From the NCBI GenBank assembly GCA_031260455.1, contig JAIRJW010000003.1, forward strand, positions 62,001-126,000: a stretch of 64,000 nucleotides of DNA. Direction: 5' to 3'. The notes under the pieces are model-generated. The model saw nothing but the letters and a program-made list of their open reading frames with translations, searched no databases and was not told the DNA's origin. This document shows positions 35,608 to 44,309 of the stretch, in pieces. The position numbers and the translations under genes are program-made. The stretch comes from Fluviicola sp. (lineage in GTDB: Bacteria > Bacteroidota > Bacteroidia > Flavobacteriales_D > Crocinitomicaceae). Position 1 is the first letter of the stretch, and each line of letters opens with the position of its first letter.

Positions 35608-35965
35608 CTTGCTGAGAATAGCCCAATTTTTCTAAATATGCTTTGCCTTCTTCCGTATTCCATGTTTTATTAAACTCTTCCAAAGACATGCCTTCAGGCA
35701 GTTGAAAATCAGATGATAATGCGATTATCTGGCATTCCGTTTTTTCTTTACAATCATTACCAGGAGCACTACTACAACGCGTACCAATACCCCCATTACC
35801 ATTGGGATCTTTGACCGCGCAAGCAATATTTGATAATCTTGGCTTGTCAATCTTTTCAATATGAATTTCTTTCGAATCTGTAGTTGTTTTCTGAATAGTT
35901 TCCTTTTCACAGCCCGTAAATAAGGACACTGATGCTAATGCAGTTGCAAAAATTATTTTTTCCAT
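35597..35965 (-). CDS. Small Cys-rich lipoprotein, first gene of low-GC cassette
   Basis: A 122-residue predicted lipoprotein. Residues 1-19 form the signal and lipobox (KIIFATALASVSLFTGC, Cys19). The mature part has four cysteines, at 49, 64, 72 and 78, around a glycine-rich loop (DPNGNGGIGTRCSS), enough for two disulphides. An acidic helical tail follows (PEGMSLEEFNKTWNTEEG). The order small Cys-rich lipoprotein, propeller lipoprotein and redox-like lipoprotein recalls the NVEALA-peptide cassettes of gut Bacteroides, though the NVEALA motif itself is absent. It leads the unit, whose start codons all lie inside or beside the previous gene. Confidence 0.72.
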   Translation of the reverse strand: MEKIIFATALASVSLFTGCEKETIQKTTTDSKEIHIEKIDKPRLSNIACAVKDPNGNGGIGTRCSSAPGNDCKEKTECQIIALSSDFQLPEGMSLEEFNKTWNTEEGKAYLEKLGYSQQDAE

Positions 35966-36428
35966 CTTTTACATTTTTTATAAGTCTTACGTCTTTTTTC
36001 AGGAGCACTCAGGTCAATGTTTTTCCTTTTTTATGTCACTTTGGTTATCAGCTTGGTCATTTTCTCCTGAATGATTACTCTAATCTGCTCAAATTTACCA
36101 AAATCAGTATTGAAATAACATTCTCTTTTTTATTTTATTAATTTAATATTTCTGAATGATTTCCGGGTAGCAAAATCTAAACGTGATGGCAGTACAGACT
36201 GGTAAAAATTCCTCGCGGTTCCGGTCTTGAAAGTATCGAATCCATTCAACAAGCCGCAGATGAAGGTTACAGTGGGAATAACGGATTCCAAGATGGGGAT
36301 GCTTGGAGTTTTATGGGGCATTTGATTTTATTGTATAAACAGACATAATATTCTGTTCATCTTTGTTTTAAAGGGATTCATCGAAATCGAAACAGGTTGA
36401 TAAAACAAATCGTAATTTCGTATTCAAG
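35966..36428. other. AT-rich gap with decayed gene fragment
   Basis: This 463-base space holds the promoter of the lipoprotein cassette (minus strand, at its left side), a stretch of plain AT-rich DNA to about 36140, and a decayed gene remnant described separately. The last 80 bases lead into lnt. No RNA gene or repeat was seen. Confidence 0.6.
36142..36348 (+). pseudogene. Decayed C-terminal gene fragment, family unknown
   Basis: Two plus-strand frames join into one plausible protein tail. The first reads FLNDFRVAKSKRDGSTDW and ends at a TAA near 36201. One frame away, from about 36193, RLVKIPRGSGLESIESIQQA continues as DEGYSGNNGFQDGDAWSF and then MGHLILLYKQT to a TAA at 36346-36348. The shift falls in TGGTAAAAATT, an A run prone to slippage; adding one base would restore a continuous frame. 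Amino-acid composition is normal for coding DNA, whereas the antisense 63-codon frame is not. No start codon region survives. The family is unknown to me. Confidence 0.45.
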
Positions 36429-38024
36429 ATGGAAAAAATCATTCAAAAAAGGCTAAACCGGTGGTTACTTAGTATCCTCTCCGGAGTTTTCCTGACCATT
36501 TCTTTTCCCGAAACAGGAAGTCTGACTCCCCTTGCTTTCATCGCGTGGATTCCCTTATTACTGGTCGAATCTTATTTTCACAAGCAAAAAAAGGCCTTCA
36601 GCTTATTTTCACACGCATACCTTGTTTTTTTCATATACAATGTCGGGACCACCTGGTGGATCTATTATGCCAGTGAAGGCGGAGCTTACATGGCTTTTCT
36701 GGCAAACAGCCTCCTAATGTCCATCGCTTTTTTGATTTATCACCTCCTGAAACGCAAACTGGGAACCAAATGGAATGGTTTCATCCTGATCTGCGTGTGG
36801 CTAAGTTTCGAATTTTTGCATTTTCACTGGGAATTATCCTGGCCCTGGCTCACTTTAGGAAATGTTTTTGCAACACGGACTTCCTGGGTTCAATGGTATT
36901 CCATTACTGGTGTACTGGGTGGATCGCTCTGGATTCTTGTAATAAACCTGTTGATTTTTAAATTAGTAACTCAACCGAAAAAATTACTGAAAAATACGCA
37001 TTCCATCCTGGCAGGAATCTTACTTTTTATTCCCCTGTGCATCTCCTGGATTCTCTATATTTCAAAAGACACAAAAGGAACACCTTATAATGTTGCTATT
37101 ATTCAACCCAACCTGGATCCATACGACGAAAAGTTTGTCCTTGGAAACGAGGAGCAACTAAAAACACTGCTGGATCAGGCAGATCAGGCCGTTTCCAAAG
37201 AAACCCAACTGGTTATCGCACCGGAAACCTCACTTTATCCAACCTCCCCAATTTATGAACGCGGATTACGCAAAGAACTATTCTTTCATATCATCAACGA
37301 GCACCGTGCCAAATGGGCAAATGCAGGTTTACTGATCGGAGCATCCACTTACCAGATTTTTGAACACAAAAATTCCCCGGCAAGCAGGTTCTACCAACCG
37401 ATCAATGCATATGTGGAGGACTACAACTCTTCTGTTCTGTTCGACAACACCGCTGAACCAAAGATTATTCACAAATCCAAACTGGTTTTGGGTGTGGAAA
37501 AAATCCCTTTTGTCGGAACCTTCCCTTTCCTGGAAAAGTTGGCAATTGACATGGAAGGCGGCTCCGGAAGCCTCGGGGTCGAAAATGAACCAAAGATCTT
37601 TGAAAAGAACCGCGTGAAGTTTTCTCCGGTTGTTTGCTACGAATCCATTTATGGTTCCTTCCTGGCCAAACAAGCAAAAAAAGGTTCTCAGTTCATCGCT
37701 ATCATCACCAATGACGGCTGGTGGAAAGATACACCGGGATACAAACAGCATTTCCAGTTTGCACGCCTGAGAGCAATTGAAAACAATAAATACGTGGTTC
37801 GTTCGGCAAATACCGGAAAATCGGGGATAATTTCAAATCGCGGAGATGTTTTGAAGGAAACAGGCTGGTGGGTCAAAACGCAGTTCAATTATACTATTCA
37901 GCTTAATTCCGGACAAACGCTTTACCAAATTTTGGGTGATTTTACCGGTTATTTTGCCATCGTGGGACTGGGAATATTCCTGGTGCTGAGAACCCTGCGA
38001 TTGTTTTACAGAAAATCTGCCTGA
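36429..38024 (+). CDS. lnt: Apolipoprotein N-acyltransferase
   Basis: Adds the third acyl chain to the N-terminal cysteine of lipoproteins in the inner membrane. The 531 residues comprise about six N-terminal membrane helices (to residue 210), a carbon-nitrogen hydrolase domain and a last helix near 510. The catalytic triad is visible as Glu266 in IAPETSLYP, Lys351 in HKSKLVLGVEKIPF, and Cys403 in VVCYESIYG. HVPFGE of proteobacteria is altered to VLGVEKIP, as in other Bacteroidota enzymes. It is alone between the low-GC cassette and a convergent gene. The many lipoproteins in this window would be its substrates. Confidence 0.95.
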   Translation: MEKIIQKRLNRWLLSILSGVFLTISFPETGSLTPLAFIAWIPLLLVESYFHKQKKAFSLFSHAYLVFFIYNVGTTWWIYYASEGGAYMAFLANSLLMSIAFLIYHLLKRKLGTKWNGFILICVWLSFEFLHFHWELSWPWLTLGNVFATRTSWVQWYSITGVLGGSLWILVINLLIFKLVTQPKKLLKNTHSILAGILLFIPLCISWILYISKDTKGTPYNVAIIQPNLDPYDEKFVLGNEEQLKTLLDQADQAVSKETQLVIAPETSLYPTSPIYERGLRKELFFHIINEHRAKWANAGLLIGASTYQIFEHKNSPASRFYQPINAYVEDYNSSVLFDNTAEPKIIHKSKLVLGVEKIPFVGTFPFLEKLAIDMEGGSGSLGVENEPKIFEKNRVKFSPVVCYESIYGSFLAKQAKKGSQFIAIITNDGWWKDTPGYKQHFQFARLRAIENNKYVVRSANTGKSGIISNRGDVLKETGWWVKTQFNYTIQLNSGQTLYQILGDFTGYFAIVGLGIFLVLRTLRLFYRKSA

Positions 38025-38025
38025 A

Positions 38026-39585
38026 TTATTCGAAACGCAACACTCCGTATTTATCACGTTTATTGGAAGCCGCAAAAATAACCTGATGTGACTTGTAATT
38101 GACACTCGACAACTTAAGACAAACAAAAGCTCCGATCGCATCGTAAGGAGAAAACAAATTCCGCTGTGTGTCTCCGTTATCCAGGTCTATCTGCACACGC
38201 GCCAGACAATAATCCTTATATCTGAGTGAATTGGAATAAGGAATCCGGCCTCCTTTGTATGCTCCGAGCACATCGTAATTTTGTACATTGTCGTTGAAGA
38301 AAATAACCAGACTTCCTTTACTGGCATAGCTCACAAGTGATGAATATTGTCCGAAATCATTCACAGATTCCTGTTTTTTGTTAATCTTTTTAAACCAGTT
38401 AAATACTCCCGAAGTGCCGATCGAATAGACAATACAGTCATTGTAATTGTAGTAATTGGTAATCTGACTCATTCCCCGGGAATCGGTTGAATTCACTTCA
38501 TAGATATAATACTGTTCTGCCAGAACCGTAAAAGAACCATCCGGAAGCAGCAGAATATTCCGGAAAGCGTAGTTCAGCAATTCACCGTTGACGTTCTGAT
38601 AATTATAGATATCATCCGAATTGGTATTTTCCAGCGCCAGCAGTTCCGGCGGGAAATCCAGGAATTGCGGAAGTTTCAGCTCTGCTGAGGAAAAAGTGAA
38701 GGCAGTATAAAAAACACCTTTTGCGCCTTTCGAATCTTCATCTCCCCAGGTTCCGGTGATAATCGCTGTGGAATCATTCGAATAAATGGCAAAATTGTAC
38801 ACTTTTCGCTGATCCAGGTCTAACTCATACATTCTCAGGGAATCTCCTGGACTCATGTGAAACAAGACCGATTTATCAACCAACCCGAAGTCTTTCCAGG
38901 TACTGTAATAAGCCTTGGAAAAAACAGACACCCCAAGAAAATAATCTCCCCGGTCTGTCACATGCCTCGCTTCCACGACAGAAAGCTTTGAATCGTATGG
39001 TATTTCATATTCTCCTTCACGAACGGAGGTCAGCTGGTCATTCAGGATATTATACCCAAAACGGTCGTAGGTTTCTTTTTTTGCTGGAATCAGGTAATCA
39101 ACCACAAGGAAATTGCTTTTGGGAGAAACCCTGGTTGTAACGAGCACGTTTCTGCTCCATCCTTTCGGAACTACATAAGAGGCAACGACCAAAGCCGACC
39201 CGAGCGGATCCGCATCATCATCGTATTCCTGCAGATAGAGTGTAACACCTGCGCCGATTTTATCTGAAAAAAGTCCGAAAAGCCGGTTGGAAAACAGAAA
39301 TACATCTTCTAATGTCACCATTTTCTGATTAATTCGCGGCTCAATACGTTTCGAAAGCACTTCTTTTCCATTCTCAAAACGGGAAATCTTTGTTGAAGGC
39401 ATCAAAGACGAATTTGTATAATGAAAAGTAAAAAAAACACCGTTGTCTTTTGGCAGAACAGCAAGTGTATTCGACCTCAAAAGGTTATCAGGTCCCCAAT
39501 CAATCTGTGGCGGCAATTGTCCGAAAAGGAAATTATTCAGGAATAGAAAAAAAGAAACTTGAAAAAACCACAAAACTTTTTTCAT
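38026..39585 (-). CDS. Exported protein, unknown function
   Basis: A 519-residue exported protein. The signal peptide spans residues 1-22 (KKVLWFFQVSFFLFLNNFLFGQ). The rest is dominated by beta strands with aromatic residues (GVFFTFHYTNSSLMPSTKISRF, RNVLVTTRVSPKSNFLVVDYL, AIITGTWGDEDSKGAKGVFYTAF), with rhythms suggestive of a beta-propeller, and no transmembrane segments. No named family is recognised and no T9SS tail is visible. It ends one base after the lnt stop on the other strand. It is probably periplasmic or surface-located, function unassigned. Confidence 0.72.
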   Translation of the reverse strand: MKKVLWFFQVSFFLFLNNFLFGQLPPQIDWGPDNLLRSNTLAVLPKDNGVFFTFHYTNSSLMPSTKISRFENGKEVLSKRIEPRINQKMVTLEDVFLFSNRLFGLFSDKIGAGVTLYLQEYDDDADPLGSALVVASYVVPKGWSRNVLVTTRVSPKSNFLVVDYLIPAKKETYDRFGYNILNDQLTSVREGEYEIPYDSKLSVVEARHVTDRGDYFLGVSVFSKAYYSTWKDFGLVDKSVLFHMSPGDSLRMYELDLDQRKVYNFAIYSNDSTAIITGTWGDEDSKGAKGVFYTAFTFSSAELKLPQFLDFPPELLALENTNSDDIYNYQNVNGELLNYAFRNILLLPDGSFTVLAEQYYIYEVNSTDSRGMSQITNYYNYNDCIVYSIGTSGVFNWFKKINKKQESVNDFGQYSSLVSYASKGSLVIFFNDNVQNYDVLGAYKGGRIPYSNSLRYKDYCLARVQIDLDNGDTQRNLFSPYDAIGAFVCLKLSSVNYKSHQVIFAASNKRDKYGVLRFE

Positions 39586-39763
39586 CTTCCCATTTTAGTT
39601 ACCTCGTAAAGGTAGAAAATTTTATTACATATCTTATATAAATATCAGCCGGAAAAAGGCTGCCGGAAAATATAAAAGTTATTTCATGGTCTTACCGGAT
39701 AGTTCTGAAACCGGGGCATTCTGTGCAGTGTGGATGAACACATGCAAAGAAGAAAGAACCGGG

Positions 39764-40159
39764 TTAGAGAGTTGGGGATTTGGAATAATATCTGAGAAAA
39801 ACATCCGGCTGCGGGTAAATTCCTTTTCGCTCCAGGCGTTTGTCTTTTTTATACAACACATAATTTTCCGGAATATATTGTCCGTTCAGTTTTACTTCGA
39901 GGTAAACAGCATTTTTATCTTCTTTCAGGATCAGGAATGAACCTTTTGTTTCTTTCGAATCGATTTTCTCAAATAGTGTTCCGTCTGCCTGAAGTTCTAT
40001 CTGAATAACTGCTTTTTCAACCTGGAAAACTTCCTCTCCCAGTCCCAGGACATAAGCAGGTATTTCCCCCTGGTAAACGCCCAGGTTTTTCTTCTTCAAC
40101 ACTTGTGAGTATGCAGACAAGGAAAGTACTAAAAACAATACCGGCAATAAAAAACGCAT
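39764..40159 (-). CDS. Secreted small protein, unknown function
   Basis: A 131-residue exported protein starting at the ATG at 40159, where a signal peptide begins ([18 protein letters not shown], residues 2-19). An in-frame upstream start at 40219 would put 20 unfitting residues before it. The mature part is beta-rich ([59 protein letters not shown]) and ends [14 protein letters not shown]. No family recognised. It is divergent from thyA, 132 bases away. The 178 bases after it hold one small hairpin (CAGCC / GGCTG at about 39647-39663) and nothing else that I recognise. Confidence 0.75.
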   Translation of the reverse strand: MRFLLPVLFLVLSLSAYSQVLKKKNLGVYQGEIPAYVLGLGEEVFQVEKAVIQIELQADGTLFEKIDSKETKGSFLILKEDKNAVYLEVKLNGQYIPENYVLYKKDKRLERKGIYPQPDVFLRYYSKSPTL

Positions 40160-40291
40160 TTTTCTGTTTTGAACAAAAATAGAGAAAGGAATCAACAAAG
40201 CAACCGAATTATCAACCAAAACAACTTGTCTATTGTTAAAATCCCTAACTTCGAAAAATGTATTCCAGCACTTATATTATCAGACAATAAA

Positions 40292-41086
40292 ATGAAACAA
40301 TATCATGATTTATTACAGCATATCCTTGATAACGGTACTTTTAAGGGAGACCGAACAGGTACGGGAACTTTGTCTGTTTTCGGATACCAGATGCGTTTCA
40401 ACCTGGAAGATGGTTTCCCGGTTCTGACTACCAAAAAACTGCACCTGCGCTCGATCATCCATGAATTATTGTGGTTTTTGAAAGGCGATACAAATATCAA
40501 ATACCTCAAAGACAATAACGTTTCTATCTGGGATGAATGGGCAGATGAGAATGGGGATCTTGGACCGGTTTACGGCTACCAGTGGCGTTCCTGGCCAACT
40601 CCGGACGGTGGATCCATTGACCAGATTTCAAATCTGATTGAGCAAATCAGGAAGAATCCGGATTCCAGAAGACTGATTGTAAACGCATGGAACGTAGCTT
40701 ATGTCAACAACATGGCGCTTCCTCCCTGCCACACAATGTTCCAATTCTATGTTGCGGACGGAAAATTGAGCTGTCAGCTGTATCAGCGTTCGGCAGACAC
40801 ATTCCTCGGAGTTCCGTTTAACATTGCTTCATACGCTTTGCTAACTATGATGGTAGCGCAGGTTTGTGGACTGAAACCGGGAGAATTTATTCACACACTG
40901 GGAGATGCTCATTTGTATTCCAATCACCTCGATCAGGCGAAACTACAACTGACCCGGGATTTCAGGCCGCTACCGACTATGAAAATCAATCCGGAAGCGA
41001 AGAATATTTTCGATTTCAAATTTGAGGACTTCGAGTTATTAAATTACGATCCGCACCCGCACATCAAAGCAGAAGTAGCAGTCTAA
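40292..41086 (+). CDS. thyA: Thymidylate synthase
   Basis: Converts dUMP to dTMP with methylenetetrahydrofolate. The 264 residues are the same length as the E. coli enzyme, and the nucleophilic cysteine is Cys146 in [13 protein letters not shown], also as in E. coli. [16 protein letters not shown] near the start, [12 protein letters not shown], and the C-terminal [12 protein letters not shown] are typical. The ATG at 40292 gives the standard N-terminus [11 protein letters not shown]; a far upstream start at 40169 is not credible. Folate link with glyA in the same window is incidental. Convergent with recQ. Confidence 0.97.
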   Translation: MKQYHDLLQHILDNGTFKGDRTGTGTLSVFGYQMRFNLEDGFPVLTTKKLHLRSIIHELLWFLKGDTNIKYLKDNNVSIWDEWADENGDLGPVYGYQWRSWPTPDGGSIDQISNLIEQIRKNPDSRRLIVNAWNVAYVNNMALPPCHTMFQFYVADGKLSCQLYQRSADTFLGVPFNIASYALLTMMVAQVCGLKPGEFIHTLGDAHLYSNHLDQAKLQLTRDFRPLPTMKINPEAKNIFDFKFEDFELLNYDPHPHIKAEVAV

Positions 41087-41108
41087 AAATAAAAGCCTTT
41101 TAGCCTTC

Positions 41109-43286
41109 TTAATTCGCCATCTCGCTCATAAATTTAATCCGCATCAGACGTAATTCTTCTTCAGTGTAATCACCATCAAATTCATGATACGCAGTTGTCA
41201 GATCATCTGTTTCAGCTTCAGAAAAGTATTCATAGATTTCTTCCTGGTTATCCGAATCCAGAATGTTGTCGATGTAGTAGTTGATATTCACCCGTGTTCC
41301 GGAAGAAACGATCGCTTCGATCTCTTCAATGACCTCATCAAGTGTTTTCCCCTGTGCTCTTCCGATATCTTCGAGCGGTAATTTCCGGTCAATATTCTGG
41401 ATCAGCTGTACTTTCAGTACAGATTTGTTGACCAGCGACTTCACCACCAGATCCTGCGGGCGATCAATTTCATTTTCTTCCACATAACGCTGGATAATTG
41501 CAATAAAAGGCTCTCCATAGCGCTGCGCTTTTCCGGACCCGACTCCCTGACAATTGGTCAGTTCATCAATCGTAATCGGATATTGGAAACACATATCTTT
41601 CAGCGACGGTTCCTGGAAAATGACAAACGGAGGAATATTGTTCTGTTTGGAAAGCGATTTTCTCAAATCCATCAGCATCCCATACAATACTTCATCAAAT
41701 GCTCCGCCTTTTCCGGGAGCTACCATTACATCATCATCCGAAGCGGAGTAATCATGTTGTTTCAGGAGTGTAAATGAAACAGGATTTGCCAGGAATTCTC
41801 TTCCTTTTTCGGTAAACTTCAGCGTTCCGTATGTTTCGATATCCTTATAGAGTAATCCTGCCAGCACCGTTTGACGAATCACCGCATTCCAGAAGTGTTC
41901 ATCCCCGTTTTTTCCAACTCCAAATAACGGAGCCTGATCGTGCCTGTAGCTTTTGATCTCAGCAGTTACACTACCCGAAAGAAATGCACAGACATATTTC
42001 GATTTTTGCTGTTCATGCAGATAATCAACTACTTGTAACAACTGGTGAACAAACTCCTTTCCTTCCAGCTTTTCCCTCGGATGCCTGCAATTGTCACACA
42101 TATCACTACACCGTTTCTCATCAAACATTTCTCCGAAATAATGCAGGATAAATTTTCTGCGGCAAACAGATGTTTCTGAATATGAAACGATCTCACTCAA
42201 AAGCTGCTTCCCGATTTCCTGTTCGGCAACCGGTTTTCCCTGGAGGAATTTCTCCAGCTTTTCAATGTCTTTATACGAATAGAACGCGATGCATTCACCT
42301 ACTCCGCCATCGCGCCCCGCACGCCCTGTTTCCTGGTAATAACTTTCCAGCGATTTTGGAATATCGTGGTGAATCACAAAACGCACATCCGGCTTGTCAA
42401 TTCCCATTCCGAAGGCAATCGTTGCAACGATCACATCCACTTCTTCCATCAGAAACATATCCTGGTGCCTGGCCCGTGTTACCGCATCCAGTCCGGCGTG
42501 ATAGGCCAGTGCGTTGATCCCGTTGACCTGAAGTAATTCAGCCATTTCTTCCACTTTCTTTCTTGAAAGACAGTAGATGATTCCCGATTTACCTTCGCGC
42601 TGACGGATATATTTAATGATTTCCTTTTCGACATTCTGTTTCGGACGGATCTCATAGTACAAATTATCCCGGTTGAACGAGGACTTAAACACGTCTGCAT
42701 CCATCATGTTCAAGTTTTTCTGGATATCAGTCTGAACTTTCGGTGTTGCAGTTGCAGTTAAAGCAATGATCGCCACATTGGATATTTTTTCAAAAATTTC
42801 CCTCAAACGTCTATACTCCGGACGGAAATCATGCCCCCACTCCGAGATGCAATGCGCTTCGTCGATTGCAAAAAATGAAATCGGAACGGAAGTAAGGAAA
42901 TCAATGTTTTCTTGTTTGGTGAGTGATTCCGGTGCGACATAAAGCAGTTTGGTCCTTCCTGAAAGGATATCATCCTTCACCCGGCTGATTTCCGATTTAC
43001 TCAGGGAAGAATTCAGGAAATGAGCAACCGAATTATGGTCACTGACATTCCGGATTGCATCCACCTGGTTTTTCATCAACGCAATCAGTGGAGAGACGAT
43101 GATTGCAGTACCTTCCAACAACAAAGCCGGAAGCTGATAACAAAGAGACTTTCCACCACCTGTTGGCATAATTACAAAAGTGTTCTTTTTTTGCAACACA
43201 TTGGTTATTATGCTTTCCTGCTGCCCCTTAAACTGATCAAAACCAAAAAACTTTCTTAATGCATCTTTCAGATCATTCTGATCCAT
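41109..43286 (-). CDS. recQ: ATP-dependent DNA helicase RecQ
   Basis: A 725-residue 3'-5' DNA helicase used in recombination repair. Residues 1-340 form the two RecA-like domains, with Walker A PTGGGKSLCYQ at 41-51, DEAHCISEWGHDFRPEY near 137 and the GRAGRDG motif near 325. The zinc-binding region has CRRKFILHYFGE and CSDMCDNCRHP. The winged-helix (RQC) follows, and an HRDC domain appears near 530-600 (LRKSLSKQNNIPPFVIFQEPSL). The final 120 acidic residues are a Bacteroidota-type extension related to the helix-turn-helix tail of the PIF1-like helicase at 51407. It is monocistronic, with the start at 43286. Confidence 0.95.
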   Translation of the reverse strand: MDQNDLKDALRKFFGFDQFKGQQESIITNVLQKKNTFVIMPTGGGKSLCYQLPALLLEGTAIIVSPLIALMKNQVDAIRNVSDHNSVAHFLNSSLSKSEISRVKDDILSGRTKLLYVAPESLTKQENIDFLTSVPISFFAIDEAHCISEWGHDFRPEYRRLREIFEKISNVAIIALTATATPKVQTDIQKNLNMMDADVFKSSFNRDNLYYEIRPKQNVEKEIIKYIRQREGKSGIIYCLSRKKVEEMAELLQVNGINALAYHAGLDAVTRARHQDMFLMEEVDVIVATIAFGMGIDKPDVRFVIHHDIPKSLESYYQETGRAGRDGGVGECIAFYSYKDIEKLEKFLQGKPVAEQEIGKQLLSEIVSYSETSVCRRKFILHYFGEMFDEKRCSDMCDNCRHPREKLEGKEFVHQLLQVVDYLHEQQKSKYVCAFLSGSVTAEIKSYRHDQAPLFGVGKNGDEHFWNAVIRQTVLAGLLYKDIETYGTLKFTEKGREFLANPVSFTLLKQHDYSASDDDVMVAPGKGGAFDEVLYGMLMDLRKSLSKQNNIPPFVIFQEPSLKDMCFQYPITIDELTNCQGVGSGKAQRYGEPFIAIIQRYVEENEIDRPQDLVVKSLVNKSVLKVQLIQNIDRKLPLEDIGRAQGKTLDEVIEEIEAIVSSGTRVNINYYIDNILDSDNQEEIYEYFSEAETDDLTTAYHEFDGDYTEEELRLMRIKFMSEMAN

Positions 43287-43448
43287 AAAGTTTGAATATT
43301 AAAAGATTACCTAAATTTTACTAAATACCAAAATTACTGATAATAAAACACATAGGTGTTATAAAATCGGTAATCATACTAAAATAGAAAATAAATGCAT
43401 AAAAAACAACTATTAACATTTCATCACTCCTATTTTTTGATGAATTAT

Positions 43449-43456
43449 TAACTTTG
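43449..43456 (+). promoter_or_regulatory. tatC: Candidate -7 promoter element for tatC (TAACTTTG)
   Basis: Exact TAnnTTTG match 9 bases before the ATG at 43466 (27 before the next ATG). A TTTG at 43436-43439 is too close to be its -33 partner. Confidence 0.4.
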
Positions 43457-43465
43457 CGGCCATAT

Positions 43466-44254
43466 ATGGAAGAAGAAAAAAACATGTCATTTTTACAGCA
43501 TCTTGAGGAATTGAGATGGAGACTGGTTCGGTGTGCAATCGTAATCATTGTGCTTGCCGTTGCCATCTGGTGGTACCAGGACTGGATCATGAACCACATT
43601 TTTCTTTCCATGAGCAAACCTGATTTCTTCACATTCAACTTCTTCTGTAAAACCATGAATTTCATGTGTGTGGATGAAATTCCGGTCAACTTTCAGTCGA
43701 CGACCATGGGCGGACAGTTTTCTTACTCCTTGTGGATGAGCTTCCTGGGCGGTGTGGTAGTCGGATTTCCATACATCTTCTATCAAATCTGGTCTTTTGT
43801 AAAGCCGGGATTGAAACAGAATGAAAAGAAAATGGTGAAAGGGATTGTTTTCTATGTGAGTGTTTTGTTTTTCCTTGGGATCCTTTTCGGGTATTTCATC
43901 GTAGCACCAATGAGCGTTCAGTTCTTTGGGACTTACCAGATTTCACGTGAAATCAAAAACGATTTTACTATTAATTCATACATGAGTACAATTTTATCGA
44001 CTGTTTTCTACTCCGGTTTGTTTTTCCTGCTTCCAATTGTGGCTTACCTGCTCGGGAAGATGGGGGTAATTTCATCTGGCTTTTTGATCAAGTACCGCAA
44101 ACACTCGATTGTAGTCGTTCTGATCCTGGCGGCGATCATTACTCCACCTGATATGATCTCGCAAATCATCGTCAGTATTCCTATTTTACTTCTTTACGAA
44201 ATCGGGATTTTCGTGGTAAAACGCGTAGAAAAAACGCGCCTGACGGACGAATAA
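43466..44254 (+). CDS. tatC: Twin-arginine translocase subunit TatC
   Basis: The 262-residue core of the Tat system, which moves folded proteins across the inner membrane. The N-terminal MSFLQHLEELRWRLVRCAIVI is the conserved cytosolic helix that binds the RR signal. Six membrane helices follow, with a large first periplasmic loop and the conserved PGLKQNEKKMVKG segment. Start codons at 43454 (TTG), 43466 and 43484 (both ATG) are possible; I prefer 43466, though 43484 would also give a complete core. TatA genes are not adjacent. The gene is followed after 55 bases by a DUF5686 protein. Confidence 0.95.
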   Translation: MEEEKNMSFLQHLEELRWRLVRCAIVIIVLAVAIWWYQDWIMNHIFLSMSKPDFFTFNFFCKTMNFMCVDEIPVNFQSTTMGGQFSYSLWMSFLGGVVVGFPYIFYQIWSFVKPGLKQNEKKMVKGIVFYVSVLFFLGILFGYFIVAPMSVQFFGTYQISREIKNDFTINSYMSTILSTVFYSGLFFLLPIVAYLLGKMGVISSGFLIKYRKHSIVVVLILAAIITPPDMISQIIVSIPILLLYEIGIFVVKRVEKTRLTDE

Positions 44255-44309
44255 TCCGGTAGTTATCACGTTGTTTTTATCCTGGTTTTTGATTAGATTT
44301 ACACTATCT

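Noticed and set aside
36130-36321. Minus-strand 63-codon frame
   Set aside because: Antisense to a more coding-like plus-strand remnant, whose residues and codons fit a protein better.
39679-39940. Frames in the 39.6-39.9 kb gap on both strands
   Set aside because: Mostly overlap the secreted-protein gene at 39764-40159; the remainder has no start context or protein-like composition.
41109-43286. RecQ-based defence island
   Set aside because: Flanks are thyA and tatC, ordinary housekeeping genes.
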